Shown: one piece after another, positions 8,834 through 17,804 of the stretch | Layout: the number at the start of each line of letters is the position of its first letter | Numbering within the stretch: the first letter of the stretch is position 1 | Notes under the pieces: generated by a model | Seen by the model: only the letters and a program-made list of their open reading frames with translations | Databases searched by the model: none | What the model was told of the DNA's origin: nothing | From: Spirosoma aerolatum | GTDB lineage: Bacteria > Bacteroidota > Bacteroidia > Cytophagales > Spirosomataceae | DNA length: 64,000 nt | Direction: 5' to 3' | Assembly: GCF_002056795.1 (NCBI RefSeq) | Contig: NZ_CP020104.1 | Location: 4,349,501 to 4,413,500 of the forward strand | Made by a program: the position numbers and the translations under genes

Positions 8834-10476
8834 ACAGAACCAACCACCTCCTGGGCTGCACGAATACCCTGATAAAATGCTTCTTCGAAAATTGAGATAC
8901 CACTCAGGTCGGAGTGCGCAAAAAAAACACGATTGGCCAACGGCTGTGCTGCTTTCCGACGTTCATTACCCCAAATAAAGCCAGGTGATGGCGCAATCAT
9001 CCCATGTCCCCATAGCCAGATGTCGGCCTGCGACACATAGGCCGTTACGCCCGGATGAGCCATCTCCAGCTCATCCAGAATTTGGGAAAGCCACTGGTCG
9101 TAGGTAGTTGTGTAGGCAGTTTGTCGGGCTAAATCGGGGCCAATGTCTGTCAGGGGTTTGTAATAGGTAATTACTTTTGGGGAGCTATCGTGCAGGTCCT
9201 GCTGATTGGCGTTGATATAACCGACCGATGCGGTGTTGTACAGCACGTTGTCCCAGCAAAGTGATACCCCCCTTCCCTGTGGTAACCCCGATACAGTCAG
9301 ATTGGCGACTAACCAGGGGGCATACTGAAATCCAGCCAACGTACTTCGTTCTGAGACAAGCGAGTGAAGCAATCGTTGGGTTATAAACTGTGGAGTCGCC
9401 AGAATAACCCGGTTTGCCTGTACCACAACATTCTGATTGGCCACAGCATCATAGACCCGCACCATTACGCCGGTACTCTTTACCTGTATATCATAGGCCA
9501 GCAGATTGGCCCGGATTGGCGAATCGGCCTGTTTACGCAAATGATCTGCCAGAAAGCCATTTCCCTGCGGCCAGGTCAGCACAGAAGACGCACTGGCATT
9601 GGCTGCTTTCCCTTTACGCGAGGCAAAATAATGCAAACCCGCCCAGGCCGATGTATTGGCAAGTGTAGTTCCATAATCATCGCGGCAACCATAGTTTAGA
9701 TACCAACGCAGATACGGAGACATAAAGCCTTCCTGAGTTAAATAACTGGCAAACGAAATTGCATCCAATGACCGGAACTGGTCATCTGCTGATGACTGAT
9801 CGAGGGGAATGGCGAAGGCATCACGACCGTCGGCACCTTTAGCCTGCTTCAGTTGATCAACCAGGGCAAAAAAACGAGCTATCTGCTGTTTATCTTCTGT
9901 AGATAAACCCGTATCGGGCACCAGCCCCTCCTGCCATAATCCATTGATAAACAACCGTTCCTCTGGATCGTGACAAAGAAAGTACTCGTTATAAACAGGG
10001 GATTTGTGGCTGTCATATCTGGAGATCACATCACACTCCTGAAGAAACTGAAGCAAGTCTTTATTTCGAATATCGGGTATAGGCAGATAATGAGCCCCTA
10101 ACGGATAGGCCGAAACATCGTTCTGTCCATAAGCCGCATTGCCCCCTGTTTGCGATGCCATTTCCAGTAAGAGTACATCTTTAACACCCTGCTTTTGCAA
10201 CCAGCGACGAGCCGATAAACCAGCCACTCCCCCACCTAATATCAGCACATCGGCCGATACGTTTTCCTTGATCGGGAGTTTGACCAGATCGGGGATCGAC
10301 CGCAGTTTATGCCCCACCTGATGATTGGCGCCATTGATGCTTCCCCGAATATGACTAACCGAACGGGGTGATTTGCAGGAAAGTAAAGCTGACGAACCAG
10401 CTAGTAGGGTGGTAGTTCCTGCCCCAGCCTGAACCAAGAATTGACGACGACTGATTGAATCGGGATTATTGTCCAT
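8830..10476 (-). CDS. Tat-exported FAD-dependent oxidoreductase lipoprotein, amine-oxidase-like
   Basis: A 548-residue flavoprotein. The N-terminus has a twin-arginine signal, SRRQFL (9-14), then a hydrophobic stretch ending in a lipobox LLSC with Cys near 34, so it should be folded in the cytoplasm, exported, and lipid-anchored. An FAD-binding Rossmann motif follows: DVLILGGGVAGLSA near 77-90. The overall layout resembles NAD(P)-binding/amine oxidase-type flavoproteins. I chose the ATG at 10476 because the upstream in-frame start at 10497 adds only seven residues and lengthens the overlap with the SpeE-like gene. In the operon with SpeD and SpeE homologues, oxidation of an amine product outside the membrane is a reasonable inference. 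Confidence 0.82.
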   Translation of the reverse strand: MDNNPDSISRRQFLVQAGAGTTTLLAGSSALLSCKSPRSVSHIRGSINGANHQVGHKLRSIPDLVKLPIKENVSADVLILGGGVAGLSARRWLQKQGVKDVLLLEMASQTGGNAAYGQNDVSAYPLGAHYLPIPDIRNKDLLQFLQECDVISRYDSHKSPVYNEYFLCHDPEERLFINGLWQEGLVPDTGLSTEDKQQIARFFALVDQLKQAKGADGRDAFAIPLDQSSADDQFRSLDAISFASYLTQEGFMSPYLRWYLNYGCRDDYGTTLANTSAWAGLHYFASRKGKAANASASSVLTWPQGNGFLADHLRKQADSPIRANLLAYDIQVKSTGVMVRVYDAVANQNVVVQANRVILATPQFITQRLLHSLVSERSTLAGFQYAPWLVANLTVSGLPQGRGVSLCWDNVLYNTASVGYINANQQDLHDSSPKVITYYKPLTDIGPDLARQTAYTTTYDQWLSQILDELEMAHPGVTAYVSQADIWLWGHGMIAPSPGFIWGNERRKAAQPLANRVFFAHSDLSGISIFEEAFYQGIRAAQEVVGSV

Positions 10477-12013
10477 ACGGTGCCCACTCTTCCTCAAACG
10501 ACTGAACCAGAACCTGATTGTTCAATTTATTCACTTCCGTTGGTATTGCTGCCATATCAGGTGGAAAGTAGAGCATATCGCGAATCGTCTGAGCATTCAC
10601 AAAACGCAATCCGGCGGGCAAGGCGCCACCAACTCGCCAGTGCTGATTTCGCAACGCCAGCACATAGCCCCATTCACCAAATGAGGGTACATAGGCATGA
10701 TACGGAATCGTCTGAAAACCTACCGCAGCCAACGTATTCCGCACGCACCAGAACGACTTTCGAGCTACATAGGGCGAGGTCGACTGTACAACAATTAACC
10801 CATCAGGGGCCAGTCGTTTTTCCAGTTCATTATAGAACGTTGTACTGTATAACTTTCCAATCGAGTAATTGGAAGGGTCAGGAAAATCGACAATGATTAC
10901 ATCATAACGAACGGTGTCTTCTCTTACCCACGTAAACGCATCCTTATTGATAATCTGCACCTTAGGCGACAGGAGCGCACGTTGATTGAGCCTTACCAGA
11001 ACTGGATTTTGCCGAAACAACGACGTCATGGCCGGGTCGAGATCGACTAGTCTGATTTGCCGAATAGCCGGGTATTTTAGCAGCTCCCGAACCGCCAGCC
11101 CATCGCCCCCGCCCAATACAAGCACCTGTTGGGCGTTTGGACGCGCCTGCATAGCCGGATGCACAAGGGCTTCATGATACCGGTATTCGTCGGCCGAACT
11201 GAACTGAAGATTTCCATTCAGATAGAGTCTTAATTCTCGGTTATTTCGAGTCAGTACAATACGCTGGTACGGGGTGCTTTTGCTGTAGATAATGGCGTCC
11301 TGAAAAGTAGCCCCTTCACTGTAGGCCATTATCTTCTCGGCATATACAAACGCAGTTGTTAACCCAATTATACTCAAGCCTAAAATAGCTGTAAAAGTGG
11401 TTCGAAATGAGCGAGTTTCAGCAAAGCGAAACAACAGAAATGCAGCGACTCCCACATTTAGCAAACCAAAAAATAACGATGTCCGAATCAGGCCTAATTG
11501 AGGCACGAGCCACAAGGGAAATACGAGCGAAGCCAGCAGGGAGCCAATATAATCGAAGGTAAAAACGCGCGACACCAGATCTTTGAAGGTAATCTGGTTT
11601 TCCAGTATCCGCATCAGCAGTGGAATCTCCAGCCCTACCAGCGTCCCGGTGAGCCCTACTAAGAGGTAAAGCAATAATCGAAAAGAAGCGACCTGTTCAA
11701 ACAAAACAAACAACAAGGGTGCACTAAAACCGCCAACCAGCCCTACCAGTAGCTCAATCTGGATAAACCACTTCAATAAGTTGCCGTCCAGATATTTCGA
11801 TAGCCAGGAACCAATGCCCATCGAAAACAGGTACACCCCAATGATTGTCGAGAATTGGGTAACAGAGTCACCCAGCAGGTAGCTCGCCAGCGTGCCAGCT
11901 ACAAGCTCATAAATGAGTCCGCAGGTCGCAATCACAAATACGGATACCAGCAGTAACCAATGTAATGGGCGCAACTCCGACGGTGGCTTTACCTGCTTCG
12001 GAGGACTAACCAT
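10466..12013 (-). CDS. Membrane-embedded spermidine synthase-like aminopropyltransferase
   Basis: A 515-residue fusion of an N-terminal membrane region (about seven helices, residues 20-220) and a C-terminal SpeE domain. The SpeE part keeps the substrate-binding hairpin (YLNGNLQFSSADEYRYHE), the nucleotide motif LGGGDG, and DFPDPSN where classical enzymes have D-S/T-S/T-DP. Such membrane-fused SpeE proteins are widespread, but few have known substrates; the reaction is presumed transfer of aminopropyl from decarboxylated AdoMet. I chose ATG 12013, not the TTG at 12046. It overlaps the DUF350 stop by eight bases and the FAD gene by eleven. Asp for the usual acidic ribose ligand Glu (VDLDP) is a small departure. 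Confidence 0.88.
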   Translation of the reverse strand: MVSPPKQVKPPSELRPLHWLLLVSVFVIATCGLIYELVAGTLASYLLGDSVTQFSTIIGVYLFSMGIGSWLSKYLDGNLLKWFIQIELLVGLVGGFSAPLLFVLFEQVASFRLLLYLLVGLTGTLVGLEIPLLMRILENQITFKDLVSRVFTFDYIGSLLASLVFPLWLVPQLGLIRTSLFFGLLNVGVAAFLLFRFAETRSFRTTFTAILGLSIIGLTTAFVYAEKIMAYSEGATFQDAIIYSKSTPYQRIVLTRNNRELRLYLNGNLQFSSADEYRYHEALVHPAMQARPNAQQVLVLGGGDGLAVRELLKYPAIRQIRLVDLDPAMTSLFRQNPVLVRLNQRALLSPKVQIINKDAFTWVREDTVRYDVIIVDFPDPSNYSIGKLYSTTFYNELEKRLAPDGLIVVQSTSPYVARKSFWCVRNTLAAVGFQTIPYHAYVPSFGEWGYVLALRNQHWRVGGALPAGLRFVNAQTIRDMLYFPPDMAAIPTEVNKLNNQVLVQSFEEEWAPYGQ

Positions 12014-12212
12014 GAATGGCCGAACTGATGATAATAGACACAGCAATCATAAAGGCGGCTGCTAAAATGGCCAGCGCTACGTTTTGCTCGTCAACAATCT
12101 TTTTCCAAAGATTTTCAGGGGCTATTTTTTCGATCAATACAAAACAGATAATCAGAATAATAATGCCCAGCAGCGAGTAAACGATGGAAGCGGTAATGTA
12201 CTTATATTCCAT
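12006..12212 (-). CDS. DUF350 family membrane protein, half-size
   Basis: A 68-residue protein with two membrane helices (about 8-28 and 46-66) separated by a charged cytoplasmic loop, KIAPENLWKKIVDEQN. This matches one unit of DUF350 (YjfL family), where full-length members carry two such units (about 130 residues). The ATG at 12212 (MEYKYITAS) is preferred: earlier in-frame starts would overlap the preceding 63-residue gene deeply, whereas this one lies 13 bases after its stop. DUF350 proteins often neighbour DUF4178 and SpeE-like genes. No biochemical role is established that I know of. Confidence 0.8.
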   Translation of the reverse strand: MEYKYITASIVYSLLGIIILIICFVLIEKIAPENLWKKIVDEQNVALAILAAAFMIAVSIIISSAIHG

Positions 12213-12225
12213 ATAGGGGTAAAGG

Positions 12226-12417
12226 TTATTTGTGATAGAAATGCCGATGGCTGGAGTAGGAACGACCTGAACTTCCGTAATAGCTATTGTTGGTATCGTC
12301 ATTTAGATGATCATCACCCAACAGACGCGTACCCGTGAAACCTGCCCATACAAATACGCCCAGTGCAATAATCACCACCAAAACATAGTATTTGATTTTT
12401 GAAAAGCCTGTATTCAT
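12226..12417 (-). CDS. Small single-pass membrane protein of the SpeD-DUF4178 operon
   Basis: A 63-residue protein: a short basic N-terminus, one hydrophobic helix (about 10-28), then a polar tail rich in Asp, Asn, Ser, Tyr and His ending in HRHFYHK. The start ATG overlaps the DUF4178 stop by four bases, and the next gene begins 13 bases after the stop, so it is surely part of the operon. No family is recognised. The His/Tyr-rich tail may bind metal or pack against the lipid head groups (inference). Confidence 0.7.
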   Translation of the reverse strand: MNTGFSKIKYYVLVVIIALGVFVWAGFTGTRLLGDDHLNDDTNNSYYGSSGRSYSSHRHFYHK

Positions 12418-13703
12418 TCTGCCTGTTCATTTTGAATGTTGCTATTAGCCCACCGTCGACTTTCAAACGAGCTTCGATGGAATACCTGTATAATTGGATA
12501 AACCGCTAATAACAAGATAAATAGAACCAGATTTGAACCTAGCCCTTTGTTCTGACGAACTCGAATTGCATACGAAATTGTCTGATATTTTTCCGATACC
12601 GGGTAGATGTTCATGTGGTATCTTCCTGACGGGACCCGCGACAAAATGGCCTCTTCGGTTCGGCTTCCTTCCGTCCAGCTTTCGCCACTCTCTACACCTT
12701 CGTAATACTCCAACGATTTTGACACCTCATAAACCCGCCCCGATTGTTCATTCATCAACGTAATGCTCAACTCAAGCCAGTGGTTGGTCAGGGTATTTGC
12801 CGACAAATCAATGAGTAAGGAAGTTGGTCCCTGCACATCAAACGATGAGGTTATAATCGGTTTACTAACGCCAGCCGAATCGGGTTGGGTGTCATAAGAT
12901 TGATTGATTAATTCTTTCGATGGCCTGACAATCATCAGAATGACTTGTAAAACCAGAATCAAAACGAGCGCCAGCCCAGTGAATGCCCAGGTGGCCCTCC
13001 AGGCTTCCTGGTTGGCATCGCTCGGTTCAATAGCCCCAACGCCGACAGACGGTGGCAAACTCTTTTCGGTCATACCAAAGGCGGTTGCCAATTCAGACCG
13101 TTTCACATAACGAGCTTTATACCAGTCGGATCGTTGCTGATCCTGTTCATGAACCACCATGTAGGGCGGTTGAATGTATTCGGAGATTGTCAGTTGTTCA
13201 TCATTCAGAAGGTTCCAGTCAAATTCACCCACAGCATTGATCACTTCGGCCTTATACCGACTAAAAATTTTATACTGCCGCTCGTCCGTCCGAACAATAT
13301 TGGCCTGATACTGATACGGCTTGCCCATCGGCTCGATAAGCATCCAATGGCCATCATACTCTGCCAATTGGCAGTATCGGCCATCCTTTTGCAGAAGCAT
13401 GTATTCGACCCAATTGTATGATGTACCCGCTTCCCGTTTATGAATAAACCCAACCACTCTTACAAACTGGTTATTCAGGTAACCTTCCGTTCCGATTGGT
13501 AAAACAACTGGCGAAGCCGAATTTGAAAAAGCCGTTAGAATATAGGGTGGATTTTCGTACTCATATTGAAAAAACGCATGACAATTCGGGCATCCATAAT
13601 ACGAACTCCCCGATACATCGTAGTACGTAATCTCCGTTTGGCATTTCGGACAGTTGAGCGTGGCCGACGGAGGAGTCTGGCCGGAAGAAGCCATATCAGT
13701 CAT
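12414..13703 (-). CDS. DUF4178 zinc-ribbon membrane protein
   Basis: A 429-residue protein. The N-terminus is a zinc ribbon with CPKC (18-21) and CPNC (38-41 region), followed by a DUF4178 domain (about 65-200, with the typical LPIGTEGYLNNQFVRVVGF opening). A membrane helix lies at about 240-262 (WAFTGLALVLILVLQVILMIV), then an extracytoplasmic beta-rich part and a second helix near 395-415. So the ribbon and DUF4178 face the cytoplasm and about 130 residues face out. It overlaps the SpeD stop by four bases at its start and the 63-residue gene at its end. Function unknown; the genomic link to SpeD/SpeE homologues and DUF350 is recurrent in bacteria as far as I recall. Confidence 0.88.
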   Translation of the reverse strand: MTDMASSGQTPPSATLNCPKCQTEITYYDVSGSSYYGCPNCHAFFQYEYENPPYILTAFSNSASPVVLPIGTEGYLNNQFVRVVGFIHKREAGTSYNWVEYMLLQKDGRYCQLAEYDGHWMLIEPMGKPYQYQANIVRTDERQYKIFSRYKAEVINAVGEFDWNLLNDEQLTISEYIQPPYMVVHEQDQQRSDWYKARYVKRSELATAFGMTEKSLPPSVGVGAIEPSDANQEAWRATWAFTGLALVLILVLQVILMIVRPSKELINQSYDTQPDSAGVSKPIITSSFDVQGPTSLLIDLSANTLTNHWLELSITLMNEQSGRVYEVSKSLEYYEGVESGESWTEGSRTEEAILSRVPSGRYHMNIYPVSEKYQTISYAIRVRQNKGLGSNLVLFILLLAVYPIIQVFHRSSFESRRWANSNIQNEQAE

Positions 13704-14050
13704 CGGGTCAGTTCCTGTTTAGAAAGTTCGGTGGCGGAAAAATGGCATAGGACATCCACGTAAAACTGACGAGCTTTTGCGGTGTTGTCATGCAGGTAAT
13801 TGGACAGGAATACATCGAAGGTTGCGATTCCTAGTTCGGGCCAGGTATGTATGGACACGTGCGATTCGGCGAGGCAGACAACAGCCGTAAACCCGCCATT
13901 CGGGAACGCATGATATACCTCCCCAACTTTTGTGAGCTCCAATGAGTCAATCAACCGATCGAAAAGAGCCTGACAGCCTGAAGGCTCGACCAATTGATCG
14001 GCTGAAGCCGTAAACGTAGATAGTAAATGTAAGCCTGGTCGGTAGGCCAT
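13700..14050 (-). CDS. SpeD-like pyruvoyl-dependent decarboxylase (AdoMet decarboxylase family)
   Basis: A 116-residue homologue of class 1 S-adenosylmethionine decarboxylase. With the ATG at 14050 as residue 1, the self-cleavage motif AESHVSIHTWPE falls at 61-72, placing the Glu62-Ser63 cleavage site and His68 at the numbering known for the Thermotoga enzyme. However, position 83, a catalytic Cys in classical enzymes (DxFTCG), is Ser here (DVFLSN), and position 55 is Thr rather than Ser. SpeD homologues with altered active sites have been reported to decarboxylate ornithine or arginine, so the substrate is open. It is the first gene of an eight-gene operon and overlaps the DUF4178 start by four bases (ATGA). 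The upstream in-frame extension to 14119 is not needed. Confidence 0.88.
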   Translation of the reverse strand: MAYRPGLHLLSTFTASADQLVEPSGCQALFDRLIDSLELTKVGEVYHAFPNGGFTAVVCLAESHVSIHTWPELGIATFDVFLSNYLHDNTAKARQFYVDVLCHFSATELSKQELTR

Positions 14051-14081
14051 TACAGAATAGGTTAAGGCGCGGTAGTGAACA

Positions 14082-14098
14082 ATCCATTTAAAATGGAT
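14082..14098. promoter_or_regulatory. 17-base palindrome upstream of the SpeD-like gene
   Basis: ATCCATTT-A-AAATGGAT is a perfect palindrome with a one-base centre, 32 bases before the SpeD-like ATG and after the infB terminator. Size and place fit an operator for a dimeric regulator of the operon. No promoter matching the Bacteroidota consensus was found around it, so the function is inference. Confidence 0.4.
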
Positions 14099-14163
14099 CG
14101 ACCTGGCTAATCTACTCAAAATTTTGACATTCGGTAATCTAACTGGATTTCAGGCACAAAAAA

Positions 14164-14190
14164 GCCCCAACTGGCTTTACCAGTTGGGGC
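14164..14190 (-). terminator. Terminator of the rimP-nusA-infB operon
   Basis: GCCCCAACTGG (14164-14174) pairs perfectly with 14180-14190; on the minus strand the hairpin is followed by CTTTTTTGTG. It lies 25 bases past the infB stop and separates this operon from the SpeD-like operon. Confidence 0.88.
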
Positions 14191-14214
14191 AATCCGATCC
14201 AGGACTAGTTCAGA

Positions 14215-17200
14215 CTATAGTGTACGTTTAACTTCTTTCAGTTCGAAGCTTTCGATGATATCACCGACTTCGATGTCGTTGAAGTTCCTGATGCTCAAGC
14301 CACATTCGTAGCCTGTTTTCACTTCATTAACATCATCCTTAAAGCGTTTCAGTGCACTGATTTCACCGGTATGTATCACAATAAAGTCGCGAATGATCCG
14401 GATTTTGTTGTTTCGCTTGATTGTACCTTCGGTTACGTAGCAACCTGCTACCGTACCAACTTTACTAATCTTGAACACATCGCGAACTTCGATATTACCG
14501 ACAATTACTTCTTCAACCGTTGGTGCCAGCAAGCCTTCCATGGCATCCTTCACCTCGTTGATTGCGTCGTAAATGATCGAGTAGAGACGGATTTCGATCT
14601 GTTCCTGCTCGGCTAGTCTACGGGCACTCGACGACGGACGAACCTGGAAGCCGACAATGACCGCATCCGAAGCCGAAGCCAGCAGTACATCCGATTCGGA
14701 AATCTGCCCCACAGCTTTATGGATGATATTCACCTGTACCTCTTCGGTCGAAAGTTGTAACAGCGAATCCGACAGGGCTTCTACCGATCCATCCACGTCA
14801 CCTTTCACAATTACATTCAGTTCTTTGAATGTACCGATGGCTTTACGACGACCGATCTCTTCCAGCGTAATGTGCTTGCGGGTCCGTAAAGTTTGTTCAC
14901 GCAAGAGCTGTTCACGTTTATTTGCGATTTCGCGGGCTTCACGCTCCGTCTCCATCACGTTGAACTTATCCCCTGCCTGAGGTGCGCCCGGCAGACCTAA
15001 AATCTGAACGGGTGTTGCTGGTCCCGCTTCTTTGATCCGTTCACCCCGGTCGTTGGTCATCGCCCGAATACGACCATAATGGGCGCCTACCAGCATGACA
15101 TCGCCCTGACGTAACGTACCATTTTCAACCAGTACAGTTGATACATAGCCACGACCTTTATCGAGCGATGCTTCAATCACCGTACCCAATGCCCGGCGGT
15201 CAGGATTCGCTTTCAATTCGAGTAATTCGGCTTCGAGCAATACTTTTTCAAGCAGATCATCAACGCCCATACCCGATTTCGATGAAATCTCCTGAGCCTG
15301 GTACTTACCACCCCATTCTTCAACAAGGAAGTTCATAGCAGCCAGCTCGGTACGAATCTTCTCGGCATCAGCTCCTGGTTTATCTACTTTCGAGAAAGCA
15401 AACACGATGGGAACGCCTGCTACCTGAGCGTGATTGATCGCTTCACGAGTCTGCGGCATCACACTATCGTCGGCAGCAATCACGATGATAACTACGTCAG
15501 TTACCTTGGCTCCCCGTGCCCGCATAGCCGTAAAGGCTTCGTGACCCGGTGTATCGAGGAAGGTAATCATCCGATCATCGGAGGTTTTTACGCTGTAGGC
15601 ACCAATGTGCTGTGTGATACCACCAGCCTCACCAGCCGCCACTTTAGCCCGACGGATGTAGTCAAGCAACGATGTTTTACCGTGGTCAACGTGACCCATG
15701 ATAGTCACAATAGGCGCCCGTGGTTGTAGATCCTCTGGAGCATCGGCTTCTACATCAATACCGGCTTCCGTTTCATCTTCGGCCGATACGAATTGTACAT
15801 CAAAACCAAACTCATCGGCAATAACCGTAATCGCTTCAGCGTCTAACCGTTGATTAATCGACACGAACATACCCAGATTCAAACAAACCGAAATGACATC
15901 GTTGATCGACACATCCATTAAGGATGCCAGATCATTAGCCGACACAAATTCGGTCACTTTCAGCGTTTTTGCTTCCAGCTCTTCCTGTTCGTTCAGCAAA
16001 CGACGATCTTCCTCCCGTTGATTCCGCCGATCACGTCGACGATCAGCTCCCCGGTTCGGAGTATTACCCTGCATCCGGGCATTGGTCTGCTGAATAGCTT
16101 TCCGAACATCGGCCTGGGTAGGCGCTTCACGGCGATTGTTGTTTCGATCATTATTCCGATTACCACGCTGGTCTCGGTCCCGACCATTATTATTATTACG
16201 TCCACCACCTTGATTCCGGTTGTTGTTGGTGTTCGCATTTTGGCCTTGGCCTTGCCCTGCTGCACGATTGGCAGGAGCCTGGTTACGATCGGTATCTGCA
16301 TTCTGAGCCTGCGGACGATTACCATCGCGCTGACCACCAGCCTGCTGATTCGGTTGACGGTTACCGTCGCGTTGGCCACCCGCCTGATTTTGCTGACGAT
16401 TGCCATCGCGCTGGCCACCAGCCTGGTTGCGATCGTTTTGATTCCGGTCATTCGGATTCCGATTGGCTGGGCTGCGATCACCATCCCGTGGCCCACGGTC
16501 ATTTCGGTTGTTAGGTCCGCCCCCCTGCCCCTGCTGAGGCTGTGAGGTACTACCCAACGCACCTTCGCGTCCACCGCGAATCCGCTTGCGTTTTTTCTTA
16601 TCTGCGTTATTATTATTGCCTCCCCCCTGTCCCTGACGTGGGTTATTGACAGGAAGCTCAATTTTACCCAGGATTTTCAATCCACCGAGCTGATGGCTAC
16701 CGGCAGCCCGAATCGTTTCGGTAGGCACTTCCTCCTCCTCCTCATTCGCCGGAGCCGATACCGGTTTAGCCTGTGGGGGCTCTGGTTTCGACTGCATAGG
16801 TGGTGCAGGAGTAGGTGTAGCCTTAGTAGATTCCTGTTTAACAACAGGTTTCTCTGGCTCAGCTTTCACTTGTGGAGTAGGAGCTGGTACAGGTTTTACC
16901 GATTCAGCTTTTACAGGTTCTACCTTCGGCTTCTCTACGACAGCCGGAGGAGTTTCCTTGGATGGCGTATTAACCGGCGCAGACACTTGCACCGGTGCTG
17001 GTATGGGTTTTACCTCAACAACAGGTGTGGGTGGCGTCTCTACAGGTTTTACCACTTCAGCCTGTGGCTGAACAGCAGCGGGTTTGGGAGGCTCAGGCGT
17101 AGGCGTCACCACATTGACCGGCTGAGGCTTAGTCTCAACAGGCTTAGGTGGTTCAGGTGTTTTTACTTCCTGTGGTGGCGTTACTTTTGCCTGCGTCACA

Positions 17201-17634
17201 GGGGGAGTTGCTGGTTTGGGATTCAAATCGATTTTACCCACCACTTTTAATCCCGGCAACCCTGTCTGGGCCGTTTGTGGCGTTGATCGAGGTTCCGAAG
17301 TGGGTGGTTTAGGCAATTCAGCCGGAGCTGATTCGGGTTTCTTGTCGACTAGTGGCCGTCCGGCATCATCACGACGCCAGGCAACGACATCCTCCTCCCG
17401 AGAACGCGGTGGCTCGGCAACGGTAACCGACGATTCGGTCCGGCGAGCTCCGTTCAGGAGTTCCGTTGATTTGTACTCTTTCGCTAACACCTCCAACTGT
17501 TCCATGTTGATTTTGGTGTTAGGATTTACTTCAACCTTAAACCCTTTGGCAGACAGACTACTCGCAACAGAGGAAAGTCCTTTGTTGAGAATTTTTGCCA
17601 CTTGGCTCAGGCGCATTGACTTTTCTTCTGCCAT
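14215..17634 (-). CDS. infB: Translation initiation factor IF-2
   Basis: IF-2 delivers initiator tRNA to the 30S subunit and drives subunit joining with GTP. This copy is 1139 residues. The N-terminus has an IF2_N helix region ([11 protein letters not shown]), then some 300 residues dominated by Pro, Val, Lys and Glu, then a stretch rich in Gln, Gly, Asn and Arg with a tandem GGQRDGNRQ repeat. A second IF2_N lies near 570-620. The G domain begins near residue 643 with GHVDHGKT, then DTPGH and the NKxD equivalent SKVDKPG; domains II, III and IV follow. The long N-terminal linker is longer than in E. coli (890 residues) and is typical of Bacteroidota. It is the last gene of rimP-nusA-infB. Confidence 0.97.
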   Translation of the reverse strand: MAEEKSMRLSQVAKILNKGLSSVASSLSAKGFKVEVNPNTKINMEQLEVLAKEYKSTELLNGARRTESSVTVAEPPRSREEDVVAWRRDDAGRPLVDKKPESAPAELPKPPTSEPRSTPQTAQTGLPGLKVVGKIDLNPKPATPPVTQAKVTPPQEVKTPEPPKPVETKPQPVNVVTPTPEPPKPAAVQPQAEVVKPVETPPTPVVEVKPIPAPVQVSAPVNTPSKETPPAVVEKPKVEPVKAESVKPVPAPTPQVKAEPEKPVVKQESTKATPTPAPPMQSKPEPPQAKPVSAPANEEEEEVPTETIRAAGSHQLGGLKILGKIELPVNNPRQGQGGGNNNNADKKKRKRIRGGREGALGSTSQPQQGQGGGPNNRNDRGPRDGDRSPANRNPNDRNQNDRNQAGGQRDGNRQQNQAGGQRDGNRQPNQQAGGQRDGNRPQAQNADTDRNQAPANRAAGQGQGQNANTNNNRNQGGGRNNNNGRDRDQRGNRNNDRNNNRREAPTQADVRKAIQQTNARMQGNTPNRGADRRRDRRNQREEDRRLLNEQEELEAKTLKVTEFVSANDLASLMDVSINDVISVCLNLGMFVSINQRLDAEAITVIADEFGFDVQFVSAEDETEAGIDVEADAPEDLQPRAPIVTIMGHVDHGKTSLLDYIRRAKVAAGEAGGITQHIGAYSVKTSDDRMITFLDTPGHEAFTAMRARGAKVTDVVIIVIAADDSVMPQTREAINHAQVAGVPIVFAFSKVDKPGADAEKIRTELAAMNFLVEEWGGKYQAQEISSKSGMGVDDLLEKVLLEAELLELKANPDRRALGTVIEASLDKGRGYVSTVLVENGTLRQGDVMLVGAHYGRIRAMTNDRGERIKEAGPATPVQILGLPGAPQAGDKFNVMETEREAREIANKREQLLREQTLRTRKHITLEEIGRRKAIGTFKELNVIVKGDVDGSVEALSDSLLQLSTEEVQVNIIHKAVGQISESDVLLASASDAVIVGFQVRPSSSARRLAEQEQIEIRLYSIIYDAINEVKDAMEGLLAPTVEEVIVGNIEVRDVFKISKVGTVAGCYVTEGTIKRNNKIRIIRDFIVIHTGEISALKRFKDDVNEVKTGYECGLSIRNFNDIEVGDIIESFELKEVKRTL
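16314..16425. repeat. Tandem repeat inside the IF-2 linker
   Basis: Three copies of a 31-base unit, 16314-16344, 16356-16386 and 16395-16425, encode (on the minus strand) [15 protein letters not shown] units at a spacing of 42 and 39 bases. Copies differ mostly at third codon positions, so the peptide is kept. It sits in the disordered, arginine-rich linker; number variation between strains is likely. Confidence 0.8.
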
Positions 17635-17728
17635 ACGTTCGGTCTATATTCGGCAAATTTAATGGTTGTTCCTATGGTATGAACAATACTTAGGGTAATT
17701 AAAATCCCTTATTTTAAGAATGTGTAAC

Positions 17729-17786
17729 GAATAATGTAAAATGAACGATGATTCGCAGTCTATTATCGACTCATTTTACATTATTC
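17729..17786. repeat. Quasi-palindrome between nusA and infB
   Basis: GAATAATGTAAAATGA (17729-17744) is perfectly complementary to 17771-17786, with a 26-base loop. It lies inside the rimP-nusA-infB operon, 19 bases after the nusA stop and about 95 bases before the infB start. Because infB is expected to be co-transcribed with nusA, an efficient terminator is unlikely; it may process or insulate the mRNA. Confidence 0.65.
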
Positions 17787-17804
17787 ATTAGCCTTTATGC
17801 ATTG

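Noticed and set aside
15993..16661. Long frames on either strand within the IF-2 linker (222 residues on the same strand in another frame, 175 and 185 residues on the opposite strand)
   Set aside because: They arise from the repetitive low-complexity codons of infB; their translations are monotonous (Ile/Thr/Val or Arg/Phe/Tyr runs) and have no start context.
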